Below, piece after piece: positions 26,558-34,711 of a stretch of DNA of 64,000 nt. The stretch's first letter is position 1. Each line of letters opens with the position of its first letter. The DNA is taken from assembly GCA_013298625.1 (NCBI GenBank), contig JAAFIF010000033.1:18849-82848 (forward strand), read 5' to 3'. Position numbers and translations under genes: made by a program. The notes under the pieces are model-generated. The model saw only the letters and a list, made by a program, of their open reading frames with translations, did not search any database and had not been told where the DNA came from. Origin of the DNA: Myxococcales bacterium. Lineage in GTDB: Bacteria; Myxococcota_A; Polyangia; Polyangiales; Ga0077539.

Positions 26558-26955
26558 CGTGGATTCCTCTCTCAGAAGAGCAATTCACTGGTCGTGCCAG
26601 CGCGCGCAGCGGCCCTGATTCTCAGCGTGTTCGCCGGATCGCGCGGCGTCGAGCGCGCGTGGCGTTGCGCGCAGTCCACAGTGCGGATCCGCTGCATCGC
26701 TGGGAGAGATTCGTCCCTCACCTCGCGAGTCCCCGGGTGGACGTCTCGCGACGCCCGTGGCGGTCTCTGCGCAGCGAAGCGCTCGGTCGAAGGCGATCGC
26801 GTCCGTCGTCACGGCGGCGAGCGATCGGTGCAGTGGCCTTGCGCGCTCGTCGGCCAGGGCTGCCCGAGGCTCGTCTCCGTTCGTGCGACGGGCGCGAAGC
26901 GAGGACCAAGAGATCCTCAATCGAACCTCTCGAATGTGTTACACGAAAGCGTGCA
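26558..26955. other. 398-bp gap with a palindromic site at its end
   Basis: I see no gene here. A frame open through the gap on the plus strand gives Arg/Ser-rich sequence without family resemblance. The last 40 bases are less GC-rich and read like a promoter. They end in the palindrome-like ACACGAAAGCGTGCAA (26941-26956), whose last base is the A of the MerR-like gene's ATG. The site resembles the one at 23902-23917. The part near 26558-26600 should carry the promoter of lipoprotein C. Confidence 0.5.
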
Positions 26956-27711
26956 ATGAAAAGACGCGGGGCTACAACGCGAAGCCCGTCGGGGCGGTTC
27001 TCGATCGACGAGCTCGCGCGCCGGACCGGGTTCAGCGTTCGCAACCTTCGGGCCATGCAGACCAAGGGGATCCTGGCGCCGCCGACGATGGAGGGGCGAC
27101 GGGGCGTGTACTCCGAGGGCCACCTGGCGAGGGCGGCGCTCATCAAGCGGCTGCAGAGCAAGGGCTACTCGCTGGCGGCGATCGCGGACTTGATCGCGCA
27201 GTGGGAGCGAGAGGGCGGCGGCGCGCAGCTCGGGGCGGTCGAAGCGGCCATCGCCGCGCCGGCCTCGGCGGACACGCGGACGATGGACGCGCGGGCGGTC
27301 GCGGCGATGCTGCCCGCGCTGGCGAGCAACCCGGCGATCCGCGAGCGCGCGGTGGCGATGCGGTTGGTGATCGAGCGAGACGGGGGGCTCTTCGCGCCGC
27401 GCGCGGCGCTGATCGAGTCCGCCAAGGCGTTTATCGACGCGGGGCTGTCCTGGGAGGCGCTGTTCGAAGGGCTGGCGCTGATGCGCGAGCAAGCCGAGCT
27501 CGTGGCCGAGAGCTTTCGCCAGCAGTTCGAGAAGAACTTCTTCGCCGGGCTGCGCCGCGACGGACTCACGAGCGACAAGCTGGACGCGCTGGCGTCGCTC
27601 GTTCGCTCGCTGCGTCCTGCGTCGATGAGCGCGTTCGTGGCGCTGCTCGCCGAGGCTGTTGAGCACGGCGGCGCGCTGTCGTTGCCCGAAGAGCAGTCGG
27701 ACGCGCCGTGA
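26956..27711 (+). CDS. MerR-family-like transcriptional regulator
   Basis: The ATG at 26956 gives 251 residues. Residues about 14-80 form a MerR-type winged helix-turn-helix: FSIDELARRTGFSVRNLRAMQTKGIL, GRRGVYSEGHLARAALIKRLQSKGYSLAAIADLI. The rest is helical and has no metal-binding cysteines, so it probably senses something other than a metal, or works as a dimerising repressor. A palindrome-like site overlaps its start, which suggests autoregulation. The related site at lipoprotein B suggests that gene is a target (inference). The C-terminal half resembles the helical effector region of MerR-like regulators of developmental or metabolic genes. Confidence 0.85.
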   Translation: MKRRGATTRSPSGRFSIDELARRTGFSVRNLRAMQTKGILAPPTMEGRRGVYSEGHLARAALIKRLQSKGYSLAAIADLIAQWEREGGGAQLGAVEAAIAAPASADTRTMDARAVAAMLPALASNPAIRERAVAMRLVIERDGGLFAPRAALIESAKAFIDAGLSWEALFEGLALMREQAELVAESFRQQFEKNFFAGLRRDGLTSDKLDALASLVRSLRPASMSAFVALLAEAVEHGGALSLPEEQSDAP

Positions 27712-27712
27712 G

Positions 27713-28039
27713 CTACGGAAGCCAGCTGCCCTGCTGCGGATCCCACACGTGCAGCCCGAGCGAGCGCAGCGTCGCGATGGCGCCCAGGATCACATCGATT
27801 TGGTACGAGCCGCGGCCGGTGTTGTGCGTGACGAGCGCGTGCGTGGGCAGGACGTCGACGAAGACGTAGTCGCCGCCGGCCTCCCACTTGAGCGTCCCGC
27901 GGTCACCGCCCTTGAATCGCTTGCTCAGGGCCGCGCGCACCTTCGCTTCGTCGATGAGGGTGGAGCAATCGGTGCCCTCGACGATGGGGCCGACGCGCTT
28001 GCTGTCTCGAACGGGGACCGCGTAGTAGTTGATGCTCAT
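27713..28039 (-). CDS. Small protein of unknown function, 108 aa
   Basis: The ATG at 28039 gives a 108-residue soluble protein (MSINYYAVPVRDSKRVGPIV). It is predicted to be alpha/beta, with a hydrophobic strand YVFVDVLPTHALVTHN and a C-terminal DPQQGSWLP. I do not recognise the family. It lies 32 bases downstream of the LysR gene on the same strand, so they may be co-transcribed, and it converges on the MerR-like gene 1 base past its stop. Confidence 0.75.
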   Translation of the reverse strand: MSINYYAVPVRDSKRVGPIVEGTDCSTLIDEAKVRAALSKRFKGGDRGTLKWEAGGDYVFVDVLPTHALVTHNTGRGSYQIDVILGAIATLRSLGLHVWDPQQGSWLP

Positions 28040-28071
28040 TGGGGGAGGGCTCCTGTCGGCGCGAGCGTAGG

Positions 28072-29004
28072 TCAGCTTCGGGCGCGGCGCGAGCGAGCGA
28101 GGGGCGTCGGCGAGTGCGCGCGAAGCTGCGCTGCGAGCCAGTCCATCACTGCGCGCACTCGTCGCGGGACCCGCGCGCCATGGGCGTGCACGATGGTGAC
28201 TGGCAGCGCGGGCGCGCAGAACGCCGGGAGCACCTCTTCGAGCTCGTGGCGCTCGAGCATCGCGCTCGCGCCGATGCGCGCGAGCTGCGCGACGCCGAGC
28301 CCCGCGAGGCACGCGGAGCGAAACGCGTCTGTGCCGTTGACGGTGATGGCCGCGCGCATGCGCTTGGCGCGTCTGTGCGCTCCCTCGGTCCACTCGAACT
28401 CGGGCTCGTCGGCGCCGAGCGAGGCCGAATAGAACACCAGGTCGTGGCGGTCGAGGTCGTCGACCGTCGTGGGAAATCCCCGGCTTCGCAGGTAGTCCGG
28501 GCTCGCGCAGTTGACCATCTCGAGCGCGCCGACGGGGATCGCCGTGAGCTCGGAGTCCGCCAGCGCTCCGACGCGCAGGACGCAGTCGAAGCCTTCGCGC
28601 ACCACGTCCACGATGCGGTCGGTGGTCGAGAGCTGCAGGTCCAATCGGGGGTTGGCCGCGAGCAGCGAGGGCAACCTCGGGATCACGACCTCGCGAGCGA
28701 GCCCGATGGGAAGGTCGATTCGCACGCGCCCTCGCACGCCGCCGGTCGCGCTGAACTGCGCTTCGAGCTCGTCGATGTCTGCGAGCAGCGCGCGTGCGCG
28801 GCTCAAGAGCTGCTCACCGTCCGCGGTCAGCCTCACGCTGCGGGTCGAGCGTTGAAGCAGGCGGCAGCCCAAGCGCTCTTCGAGGCGGCCCACTTGATGG
28901 GAGACGCGCGCCTTGGGGACGCCGAGCTGCGCTGCTGCTTGCGTGAAGCTCGCGACCTCGGCGACGCGCACAAACGACCGAAGAGAGTCGATGTCGAGGC
29001 TCAT
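28072..29004 (-). CDS. LysR-family transcriptional regulator
   Basis: The 310-residue protein has the LysR winged helix-turn-helix at residues 1-60 (SLRSFVRVAEVASFTQAAAQLGVPKARVSHQVGRLEERLG). The type-2 periplasmic-binding-like effector domain is at about 90-295, with RVRIDLPIGLAREVVIPRLP typical of the CrgA/PA2267 branch. It is divergent from an SDR oxidoreductase, the classic arrangement of a LysR activator and its target. A perfect 19-bp palindrome abuts its start codon. Confidence 0.95.
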   Translation of the reverse strand: MSLDIDSLRSFVRVAEVASFTQAAAQLGVPKARVSHQVGRLEERLGCRLLQRSTRSVRLTADGEQLLSRARALLADIDELEAQFSATGGVRGRVRIDLPIGLAREVVIPRLPSLLAANPRLDLQLSTTDRIVDVVREGFDCVLRVGALADSELTAIPVGALEMVNCASPDYLRSRGFPTTVDDLDRHDLVFYSASLGADEPEFEWTEGAHRRAKRMRAAITVNGTDAFRSACLAGLGVAQLARIGASAMLERHELEEVLPAFCAPALPVTIVHAHGARVPRRVRAVMDWLAAQLRAHSPTPLARSRRARS

Positions 29005-29023
29005 TGTCTGATCGGATCAGACA
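29005..29023. promoter_or_regulatory. LysR operator palindrome
   Basis: TGTCTGATC-G-GATCAGACA is a perfect 9+1+9 inverted repeat directly next to the LysR start codon and 46 bases before the SDR start. LysR proteins bind dyads of this size in such divergent gaps, so this is the probable recognition site for autorepression and SDR control. Confidence 0.75.
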
Positions 29024-29068
29024 GTGCGTCCTACGCGCAAGGGGTTCTGCGGCGCGCGTTGGCGGCCT

Positions 29069-29860
29069 ATGAACGACCGCATGAAGAATCCAGTCCCCGC
29101 CCGCACCGTCGAACTCGCGCTCGTCACCGGAGGCAGCCGAGGGCTCGGCAGGAGCATGGTGTTGACCCTCGCGCAGCGGGGGATCGACTCGGTGTTTACC
29201 TATCGGACGCGCGAAGACGAAGCGCGCGCCGTGGTCGCCGCGGTCGAAGCGTTGGGCCGCAAGGCGGTGGCGCTTCAGCTCGACGTCAGCGAGAGCGCGC
29301 GCTTCGCGGGCTTCGCCGAGACGCTGCGCGCCGAGCTGCGCAGCCGCTGGAGCCGCGACACGATCGACGCCCTGGTCAACAACGCCGGCACGGGGCTGTA
29401 CGCTCCGATCGCCCAGACGACGGAGGCGCAGTTCGACGAGCTGGTGAACGTGCACGTGAAGAGCGTGTTTTTTCTCACGCAGAAGCTGCTTCCGCTGGTC
29501 GCGGACGGGGGGCGCATCGTCAACGTGTCCTCGGGGCTCGCGCGCTTCTCGATGCCGGGCTACGCGGCGTACGCTGCGATGAAGGGCGCGGTCGAGGTGC
29601 TCACGCGCTACATGGCCGCCGAGCTCGGCCCGCGAGGGATCACGGTCAACACGCTCGCGCCTGGCGCGATCGAGACGGACTTCGGCGGAGGCGCGGTGCG
29701 GGACAATCCGCAGGTCAACGCGATGGTCGCGTCGCAGACGGCGCTCGGGCGAGTGGGGCTGCCCGAGGACGTGGGTGGAGCGCTGGCGCTGCTGCTGTCG
29801 GACGAGGCGCGTTGGATCAACGGGCAGCGCATCGAAGTGGCCGGCGGCGTTCATCTGTGA
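29069..29860 (+). CDS. Short-chain dehydrogenase/reductase (SDR)
   Basis: ATG 29069 gives 263 residues (ATG 29081 is also possible). Classical SDR features are the NAD(P) motif TGGSRGLG (20-27), NNAG (about 104-107), catalytic Ser in VNVSSG, Tyr168 and Lys172 in YAAMK, and APGAIETDF after them. FabG-like 3-oxoacyl-ACP reductases look like this, but so do many other reductases, and nothing beside it suggests fatty-acid synthesis. Control by the divergent LysR protein is likely. Confidence 0.93.
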   Translation: MNDRMKNPVPARTVELALVTGGSRGLGRSMVLTLAQRGIDSVFTYRTREDEARAVVAAVEALGRKAVALQLDVSESARFAGFAETLRAELRSRWSRDTIDALVNNAGTGLYAPIAQTTEAQFDELVNVHVKSVFFLTQKLLPLVADGGRIVNVSSGLARFSMPGYAAYAAMKGAVEVLTRYMAAELGPRGITVNTLAPGAIETDFGGGAVRDNPQVNAMVASQTALGRVGLPEDVGGALALLLSDEARWINGQRIEVAGGVHL

Positions 29861-29905
29861 GCTGGCGGCGGGGGCAGCGGGGCAGCGGGAGCAGCCGGGA
29901 GCAGC

Positions 29906-30142
29906 GGGGACGGTGTTCAATAGTTCAATAAACCGGGATAAACCCGCGAGATCACTGCGCGCGCTCCGTCGCTTCCGAAGCGCACCGCCGTTCGTGAACG
30001 ATTGAACACCGTCCCCGTTGCCCGTTCGTGAACGATTGAACACCGTCCCTCGCTTCACCCGCTGCCCAGTTATTGAACTATTGAACACCGTCCCCGTTGC
30101 CCGCACCCCGCAGTCCCCGTTCGTGAACGATTGAACACCGTA
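29906..30142. repeat. Cluster of five short palindromic repeats
   Basis: Four plus-strand copies sharing GATTGAACACCGTCCC or a close variant lie at 29990-30023, 30024-30050, 30069-30103 and 30119-30142. Two of them, starting at 29990 and 30069, continue into CCGTTGCCC. A minus-strand copy at 29906-29933 pairs with the third (27 of 28 bases). Copies start GTTCGTGAAC or GTTATTGAAC. The layout resembles REP/BIME clusters spread by Y1 (RAYT) transposases, but no transposase is in the window. The rest of the 270-bp gap from 29861 holds nothing else. The last copy includes the start codon of the next gene. Confidence 0.85.
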
Positions 30143-33106
30143 CCTCCCGCTCACTGGCTCCACTGCGCGTGGATCGGCGCGCTCGCGGGCGCGCTCGCGG
30201 CGCTGCTCGACGTCGCCAGCACTGTCCTCTGGCTCTCGTCCGTCGAAGACCAACGGCGGCTCGTCCTCGTGTTCGTCCTGCTCGGCGTCGGAGCCACCGC
30301 GCTCGTCGGCGCCCTCTTCGGCGCCCTCTTCTCTCGCTCGCTGCTCGCCGCCGGAAAAGCCCGCGCGCTGCTGGTTCGCTCGCTGGCCCTCGTCGCGCTG
30401 CCCGCTGCAGCGATCGGTCACCTGCTCTTCACCGGCGGCCGCATGCGCAGGCTGCCGATGCGCGTCGCGCTCGAGCCCGTCGCCGCGCTGCTCGTGGCCG
30501 CGCTCTGCGCGCTCGCGCTGGTCTCGATCGTCCGCGTCGTGCGCGCGCTGCGTGCAAAATCGCTGGCGGTTCGATCGTTCGGCGCCGCGGTGTTCGCGCT
30601 CTGCGCGATGGCGCTGCACGCCGCGGATCACCGCGTCCTCGCGCGGCTCTATGAGTACCTGCACGTCGTGCTCGGGGTGGCCACCGCCGCGAACCTCGCC
30701 GCTGCGCTCGCGCTCGTCGCGCCGACGCCGTCGAAGCGGACGGCCACTGCCACCATGGTGGCCGCTCCCTTCGCGCTGCTGCTCGCGCTCGCGCTGCTCT
30801 CGCGCTGGGACAACGTGCGCGCAGAGGTCTTCGGAACACACGCCCCGTACGTGCGGCACATCGCCGTCGCGCTCGAAGCCGTCGCGAAGCCCCAGCGCAC
30901 GGTGGACGCGACAGCGCTCGCCGCGATCGCGCGCGAGCGGGCCGAGCGCGAGGCGCGGGCGAGGGCGACGGAGTCAGACCCGACCCTTCCGCGCGCAGCG
31001 GGCGCGCACGTCTTGCTCGTCACCGTCGACGCCATGCGCGCCGATCGATTGACCGCTGCGCGAACGCCGTCGCTCTGGGCCCTGGCCGCACAGGGCGTTC
31101 GCTTCACGCGCGCCTACGCGCAAGCGCCGCACTCGAGCTACTCGATCACCACGCTGCACACCGGAGAGTTTCTGCACGAGACCGTGCAGCTCGGGCAACG
31201 CCAGCCGCTCGCGACGCTCGCGCGCGCCTTCGGTGACGCCGGCTACCGCACGGTGGGCCTGTACACGCAGGGAATCTTCTTCACCGAGGGCGAGAAGCTC
31301 ACGGCGTACCGCGACGCGCACTTGGACTTCTCGCGCGCAGAGCACAGGGACATGGACGCGCGGCAAACCACGGACGCCGCGATCCGCGAGCTCGACGAGA
31401 GCCTCGCGCGCGCCGAGCCCCCTACGTTCTTGTGGGCGCACTACTTCGACGCGCACGAGCCGTATCGCGGCGCAGGAGCGACGCAGGTCCAGCGCTACGA
31501 CAGCGCGCTCGCCACGATCGATCGCGAGGTCGCCAGGCTCGTGGCCCACGCGCGACGAACGCTGCACCGGCCGTTGATCGTGGCGCTCGCCGCGGACCAC
31601 GGCGAAGAGTTCGGCGAGCACGGCGGCGTCTACCACGGGAGCGCGTTGATCGAAGAGCAAGTGCGCGTTCCGCTGGTGATCGTCGCGCCGTCGGTGAGCC
31701 CGCGCGTGGTGGAGGCGCCCGTAGGTCTCGTGGACGTGGCTCCGACGCTGCTCGCGCTCGGCGCCGTCGCGCGCCCGGCGAGCATGCGCGGACGGGACCT
31801 GCGCCCGTGGATGGCGGGGCGCGACGGTCGATTCGAACCCGTGTTTTCTGCGGTCAACACGCGGACGATGGCCCTTCGCTGGCCGCACAAGCTCGTCGCC
31901 GACCTTCGCTGGGGCGTGCGAGAGCTCTACGACCTCGAGCGCGATCCCAGCGAGGGCCGCAACCTCGCCGGAGATCAGCCGGCGACGGTGCGCGCGCTCG
32001 AAGCAGAGATCCACGGGTGGATCGCCTCGCTCGGCGGAGAGGGCGCCGCCGCGGCGCGCGTTCGCATGGGAGACCGAGCAGCGGTGGACGAGCTGATCGC
32101 GCTCGCGCTCGACGGGCGCGCTTCGCTCGAGCGTCGGGTCGACGCGGTGGACGCGCTCTCTTCGCTGCGTGACCGCGCGGTGATCGATCGGCTCGGTCCG
32201 CTGCTCGAGAGCCGTGATCCCGCGCTGCGCTTGCAGGCCGCGGTGGGCGCCGGGCTCGTCGGGCTCGACGCTGCGCGCGCAGTGCTGATCGAGGCCGTGC
32301 GCGACGACCGCGCATCGGCGCGCGCGAAGGCTGCGTTGGCGCTCGCGGCGCTCGGCGACCGGGCGTCTGCGTCGGCGCTGGTCGAGCTGTTGCGCGCAGG
32401 AGACGAGGCGCAGCGATCGAGCGCCCTCGACGGGATCACTCGCGTCGCAGCGGGCACGCGCGACGGGCTGCCCGAGTGCGAAGCGCCGCTGATGGAGGCG
32501 CTCGAAGACGATCACCTTCGCTACCGCGCCGCGCTGGCGTTGGGCGCGGCGTCCCGCGGCCGCGCGCTCGGGTGGCTCTCTCGCATCGCGCGCGAAGACC
32601 GCGCGGACGACGCGCGCGCGTGGGCGGTCGCGGGGCTCTCGCTCACGGGGGATTCGCGCGCTGCCGCGGTCATCACCGAGCGAATGTTCAGCGATGCGAG
32701 CGCGCAACGCTTCGCCGCGAGCGCGATCGCAAGGGTGCAGCGGGCGGGCGTGTGGGACGCGCGCAGCGCGCGTGAGAGCTTCGTAGGGTGCGCTCGCTCG
32801 GACGACGACGAGCCGTGGGTCACGCTCGGAGCGCGCGCGTGTCCGGTGCGCGACGTGGTCGAAACCGTCCGCGTGGATCGTCGAGCCGCGCTGCGCGTGT
32901 GGGTGCGCGCGCGGGGCGAAGGCGCGCTGGTCGTGCGCGCAAACGACCGGGAAATCATGCGGTTTTCGCTCGAGAGCGCGATGCGCGAGTGGCGCGTCGA
33001 GCTCGGCGCGAACGGCGTGCCCGACGAGCGATGGAGCGTCGAGGCTCGCGACGGGGCGTGGCTGTCGCACATCGTGGCCATCGACGCGGCTGCGACCCGA
33101 CGCTGA
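30131..33106 (+). CDS. Sulfatase/alkaline phosphatase-fold membrane protein with HEAT-like repeats
   Basis: The only in-frame start before the first membrane helix is TTG at 30131, inside the fourth plus-strand repeat copy. The 991-residue protein has about six N-terminal helices (10-240). An alkaline-phosphatase-superfamily domain follows, with LLVTVDAMRAD (Asp300) and ADHGEEFGEHGG (Asp489/His490) as metal ligands. The formylglycine motif CxPxR is missing; APHSSYSITTLHTG takes its place, so a Ser or Thr nucleophile and a phosphatase or phosphotransferase role are more likely. HEAT-like repeats fill about 635-870 and a beta tail ends the protein. A kinase gene begins 7 bases downstream, so both probably share a transcript. 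Confidence 0.85.
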   Translation: MNTVPPAHWLHCAWIGALAGALAALLDVASTVLWLSSVEDQRRLVLVFVLLGVGATALVGALFGALFSRSLLAAGKARALLVRSLALVALPAAAIGHLLFTGGRMRRLPMRVALEPVAALLVAALCALALVSIVRVVRALRAKSLAVRSFGAAVFALCAMALHAADHRVLARLYEYLHVVLGVATAANLAAALALVAPTPSKRTATATMVAAPFALLLALALLSRWDNVRAEVFGTHAPYVRHIAVALEAVAKPQRTVDATALAAIARERAEREARARATESDPTLPRAAGAHVLLVTVDAMRADRLTAARTPSLWALAAQGVRFTRAYAQAPHSSYSITTLHTGEFLHETVQLGQRQPLATLARAFGDAGYRTVGLYTQGIFFTEGEKLTAYRDAHLDFSRAEHRDMDARQTTDAAIRELDESLARAEPPTFLWAHYFDAHEPYRGAGATQVQRYDSALATIDREVARLVAHARRTLHRPLIVALAADHGEEFGEHGGVYHGSALIEEQVRVPLVIVAPSVSPRVVEAPVGLVDVAPTLLALGAVARPASMRGRDLRPWMAGRDGRFEPVFSAVNTRTMALRWPHKLVADLRWGVRELYDLERDPSEGRNLAGDQPATVRALEAEIHGWIASLGGEGAAAARVRMGDRAAVDELIALALDGRASLERRVDAVDALSSLRDRAVIDRLGPLLESRDPALRLQAAVGAGLVGLDAARAVLIEAVRDDRASARAKAALALAALGDRASASALVELLRAGDEAQRSSALDGITRVAAGTRDGLPECEAPLMEALEDDHLRYRAALALGAASRGRALGWLSRIAREDRADDARAWAVAGLSLTGDSRAAAVITERMFSDASAQRFAASAIARVQRAGVWDARSARESFVGCARSDDDEPWVTLGARACPVRDVVETVRVDRRAALRVWVRARGEGALVVRANDREIMRFSLESAMREWRVELGANGVPDERWSVEARDGAWLSHIVAIDAAATRR

Positions 33107-33113
33107 GTGCTCG

Positions 33114-34631
33114 GTGCTACCATTGGAACCAGTGACGTCCGACGAGTCGAGCTCGACGGGAGGACGGGCCAGGGTGTCGGATTCCCGCGTCGCAGCGAAG
33201 TCGGGGGAGGGACGAGCGCTGGACGACTCCCACCACAGCGATGATGCGAGGCCGTCGATCAGCGGCATCGGCATCGGCGAAGAGATCGGGCCGTACGTGA
33301 TCGAGAGCATCATCGCGCGCAGCGGCAACGGCGTGGTGCTGCGCGCGTCCGATCCGCGGCTGGGCCGCGGCGTCGCGATCAAGCTCATCGACGACCTCGA
33401 CGGGGACATGCTCGAAGAGCACCTGGTGGGCGAGGCGAGGGCGCTCGCGCAGCTGTCGCATCCGAACATCCTTCCGGTGTTCGACCTGGGGCTCACGGCG
33501 GACGGGCGCGTGTGGGTCGCGATGGAGCTCGTGCAGGGAAAGACCCTCGACGAGTGGGCCGTGGGCCAGCCCAAGCCACGGGTGTTCGATGCGTGGCTGG
33601 ACGTTGGGCGGGCCATCGTTCACGCGCACGGGGCGGGCGTTCTTCACCGAGACATCAAGCCCGGCAACGTGATGGTGGATGTGCACGGAAGGGCGCGCGT
33701 GCTGGACTTCGGCCTCGCGCGCGATTTCTCGACGGCCAATATCCACGTGGGAAAACACAGCAAAAAGTTCTTCGGAACCCGCGGTCAGCCCGCCACTGGC
33801 GAGGTCATCGGGACCATGGACTACATGGCGCCAGAGCTCTTTCGCGGCGGCTCTGTCACGCAGTCGAGCGATCAGTTCTCGTACTGCATCTCTGTGTACC
33901 GAGCGCTCTTCGAGCGCGACCCGTTCGACCGCGCCGCGCGCGGCGCTTGGGTGAAGGCTGCGCCGCCTGCGCCTCTCGCGCTCGGCGTTCGCGCGGCGTA
34001 TTCGCGAGCGGTCGAAGCGGTGTTGCTTCGCGGTCTGCACCCGGACCCCGCGCAGCGTTGGCCGTCGATGGCGGCGCTCTGCGACGCGCTCGCCGAGAGC
34101 GTGCGCGAGTCTCCGATGAACCCGTTCGAGCCCGTGCGCGCGCGCGTTCAGCTCGGCGCGGTGATGATCGCGCTCTCGGTGGCGCTGCTGTCGATCGAGC
34201 GCGCCGCGACCGTCGTTCGTCCGCGGGGCATCGCGCTCGCGTCGATCTTCGTGACGTTGATTGTGTGTGCGTGCACGTGGCGCTGGCGTGACCCGCTGCT
34301 GCGCACGCCGTTCTCGCGGATGCTGACGTCGATGGTGAACATCGTGGCGGTCACGGCGTTGGCGCATCGAACCATCAACTGGATCGACCAGGTCCCCGTG
34401 CACGTGACGCTTCGCTCGGACGCGCTGATGGTGGCCGCGGGCGCGGCGTACGTGGGGATCTTTCACGATCGGCTCTTCTTCGTCGCCGTGGTGACGAGCA
34501 CGCTCGCCGCGCTCGGCTGCGCGCTCGCTCCCGCGTACGCGGGGCTCGTGTTCGGGCTGTCGCAGGCGATCGCGATCGTGGTGTTCGCGTTTCGCGCGGT
34601 GCAGCGCCAGCGACCGGCAGAGGCCCCGTAG
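33114..34631 (+). CDS. Hanks-type Ser/Thr kinase with multi-helix membrane domain
   Basis: The GTG at 33114 lies 7 bases after the sulfatase-fold gene. The 505-residue protein has a disordered N-terminus of 55 residues, then a kinase domain with a weak glycine loop (RSGNGVV, 70-76). Lys90 lies in VAIK, HRD at 178-180 is followed by IKPGN, DFG is at 198-200 and DYMAPE is present. The C-terminal 160 residues hold five or six membrane helices with short loops rather than a single anchor, which may form a membrane sensor. A kinase with such a polytopic tail is unusual. The start is uncertain; ATGs further in would cut the kinase domain. Confidence 0.92.
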   Translation: MLPLEPVTSDESSSTGGRARVSDSRVAAKSGEGRALDDSHHSDDARPSISGIGIGEEIGPYVIESIIARSGNGVVLRASDPRLGRGVAIKLIDDLDGDMLEEHLVGEARALAQLSHPNILPVFDLGLTADGRVWVAMELVQGKTLDEWAVGQPKPRVFDAWLDVGRAIVHAHGAGVLHRDIKPGNVMVDVHGRARVLDFGLARDFSTANIHVGKHSKKFFGTRGQPATGEVIGTMDYMAPELFRGGSVTQSSDQFSYCISVYRALFERDPFDRAARGAWVKAAPPAPLALGVRAAYSRAVEAVLLRGLHPDPAQRWPSMAALCDALAESVRESPMNPFEPVRARVQLGAVMIALSVALLSIERAATVVRPRGIALASIFVTLIVCACTWRWRDPLLRTPFSRMLTSMVNIVAVTALAHRTINWIDQVPVHVTLRSDALMVAAGAAYVGIFHDRLFFVAVVTSTLAALGCALAPAYAGLVFGLSQAIAIVVFAFRAVQRQRPAEAP

Positions 34632-34667
34632 CGGCCGCGGCGTGCGCCTGGCACGCGCAGTCGAGAA

Positions 34668-34689
34668 CCGCAGCGAGTCGAGACTGCGG
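34668..34689 (+). terminator. Possible terminator hairpin
   Basis: CCGCAG-N10-CTGCGG forms a 6-bp stem 37 bases past the kinase stop. No T-run follows. TATAAC at 34691-34696 could be a -10 element for the decarboxylase gene, so the hairpin may separate two transcripts. Confidence 0.3.
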
Positions 34690-34711
34690 GTATAACCGCA
34701 GCGCACACGAG

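Noticed and set aside
26548..26955. N-terminal extension of the MerR-like protein
   Set aside because: The extra sequence is Arg/Ser-rich with no family match, overlaps the promoter of lipoprotein C, and a palindromic site sits at the internal ATG.
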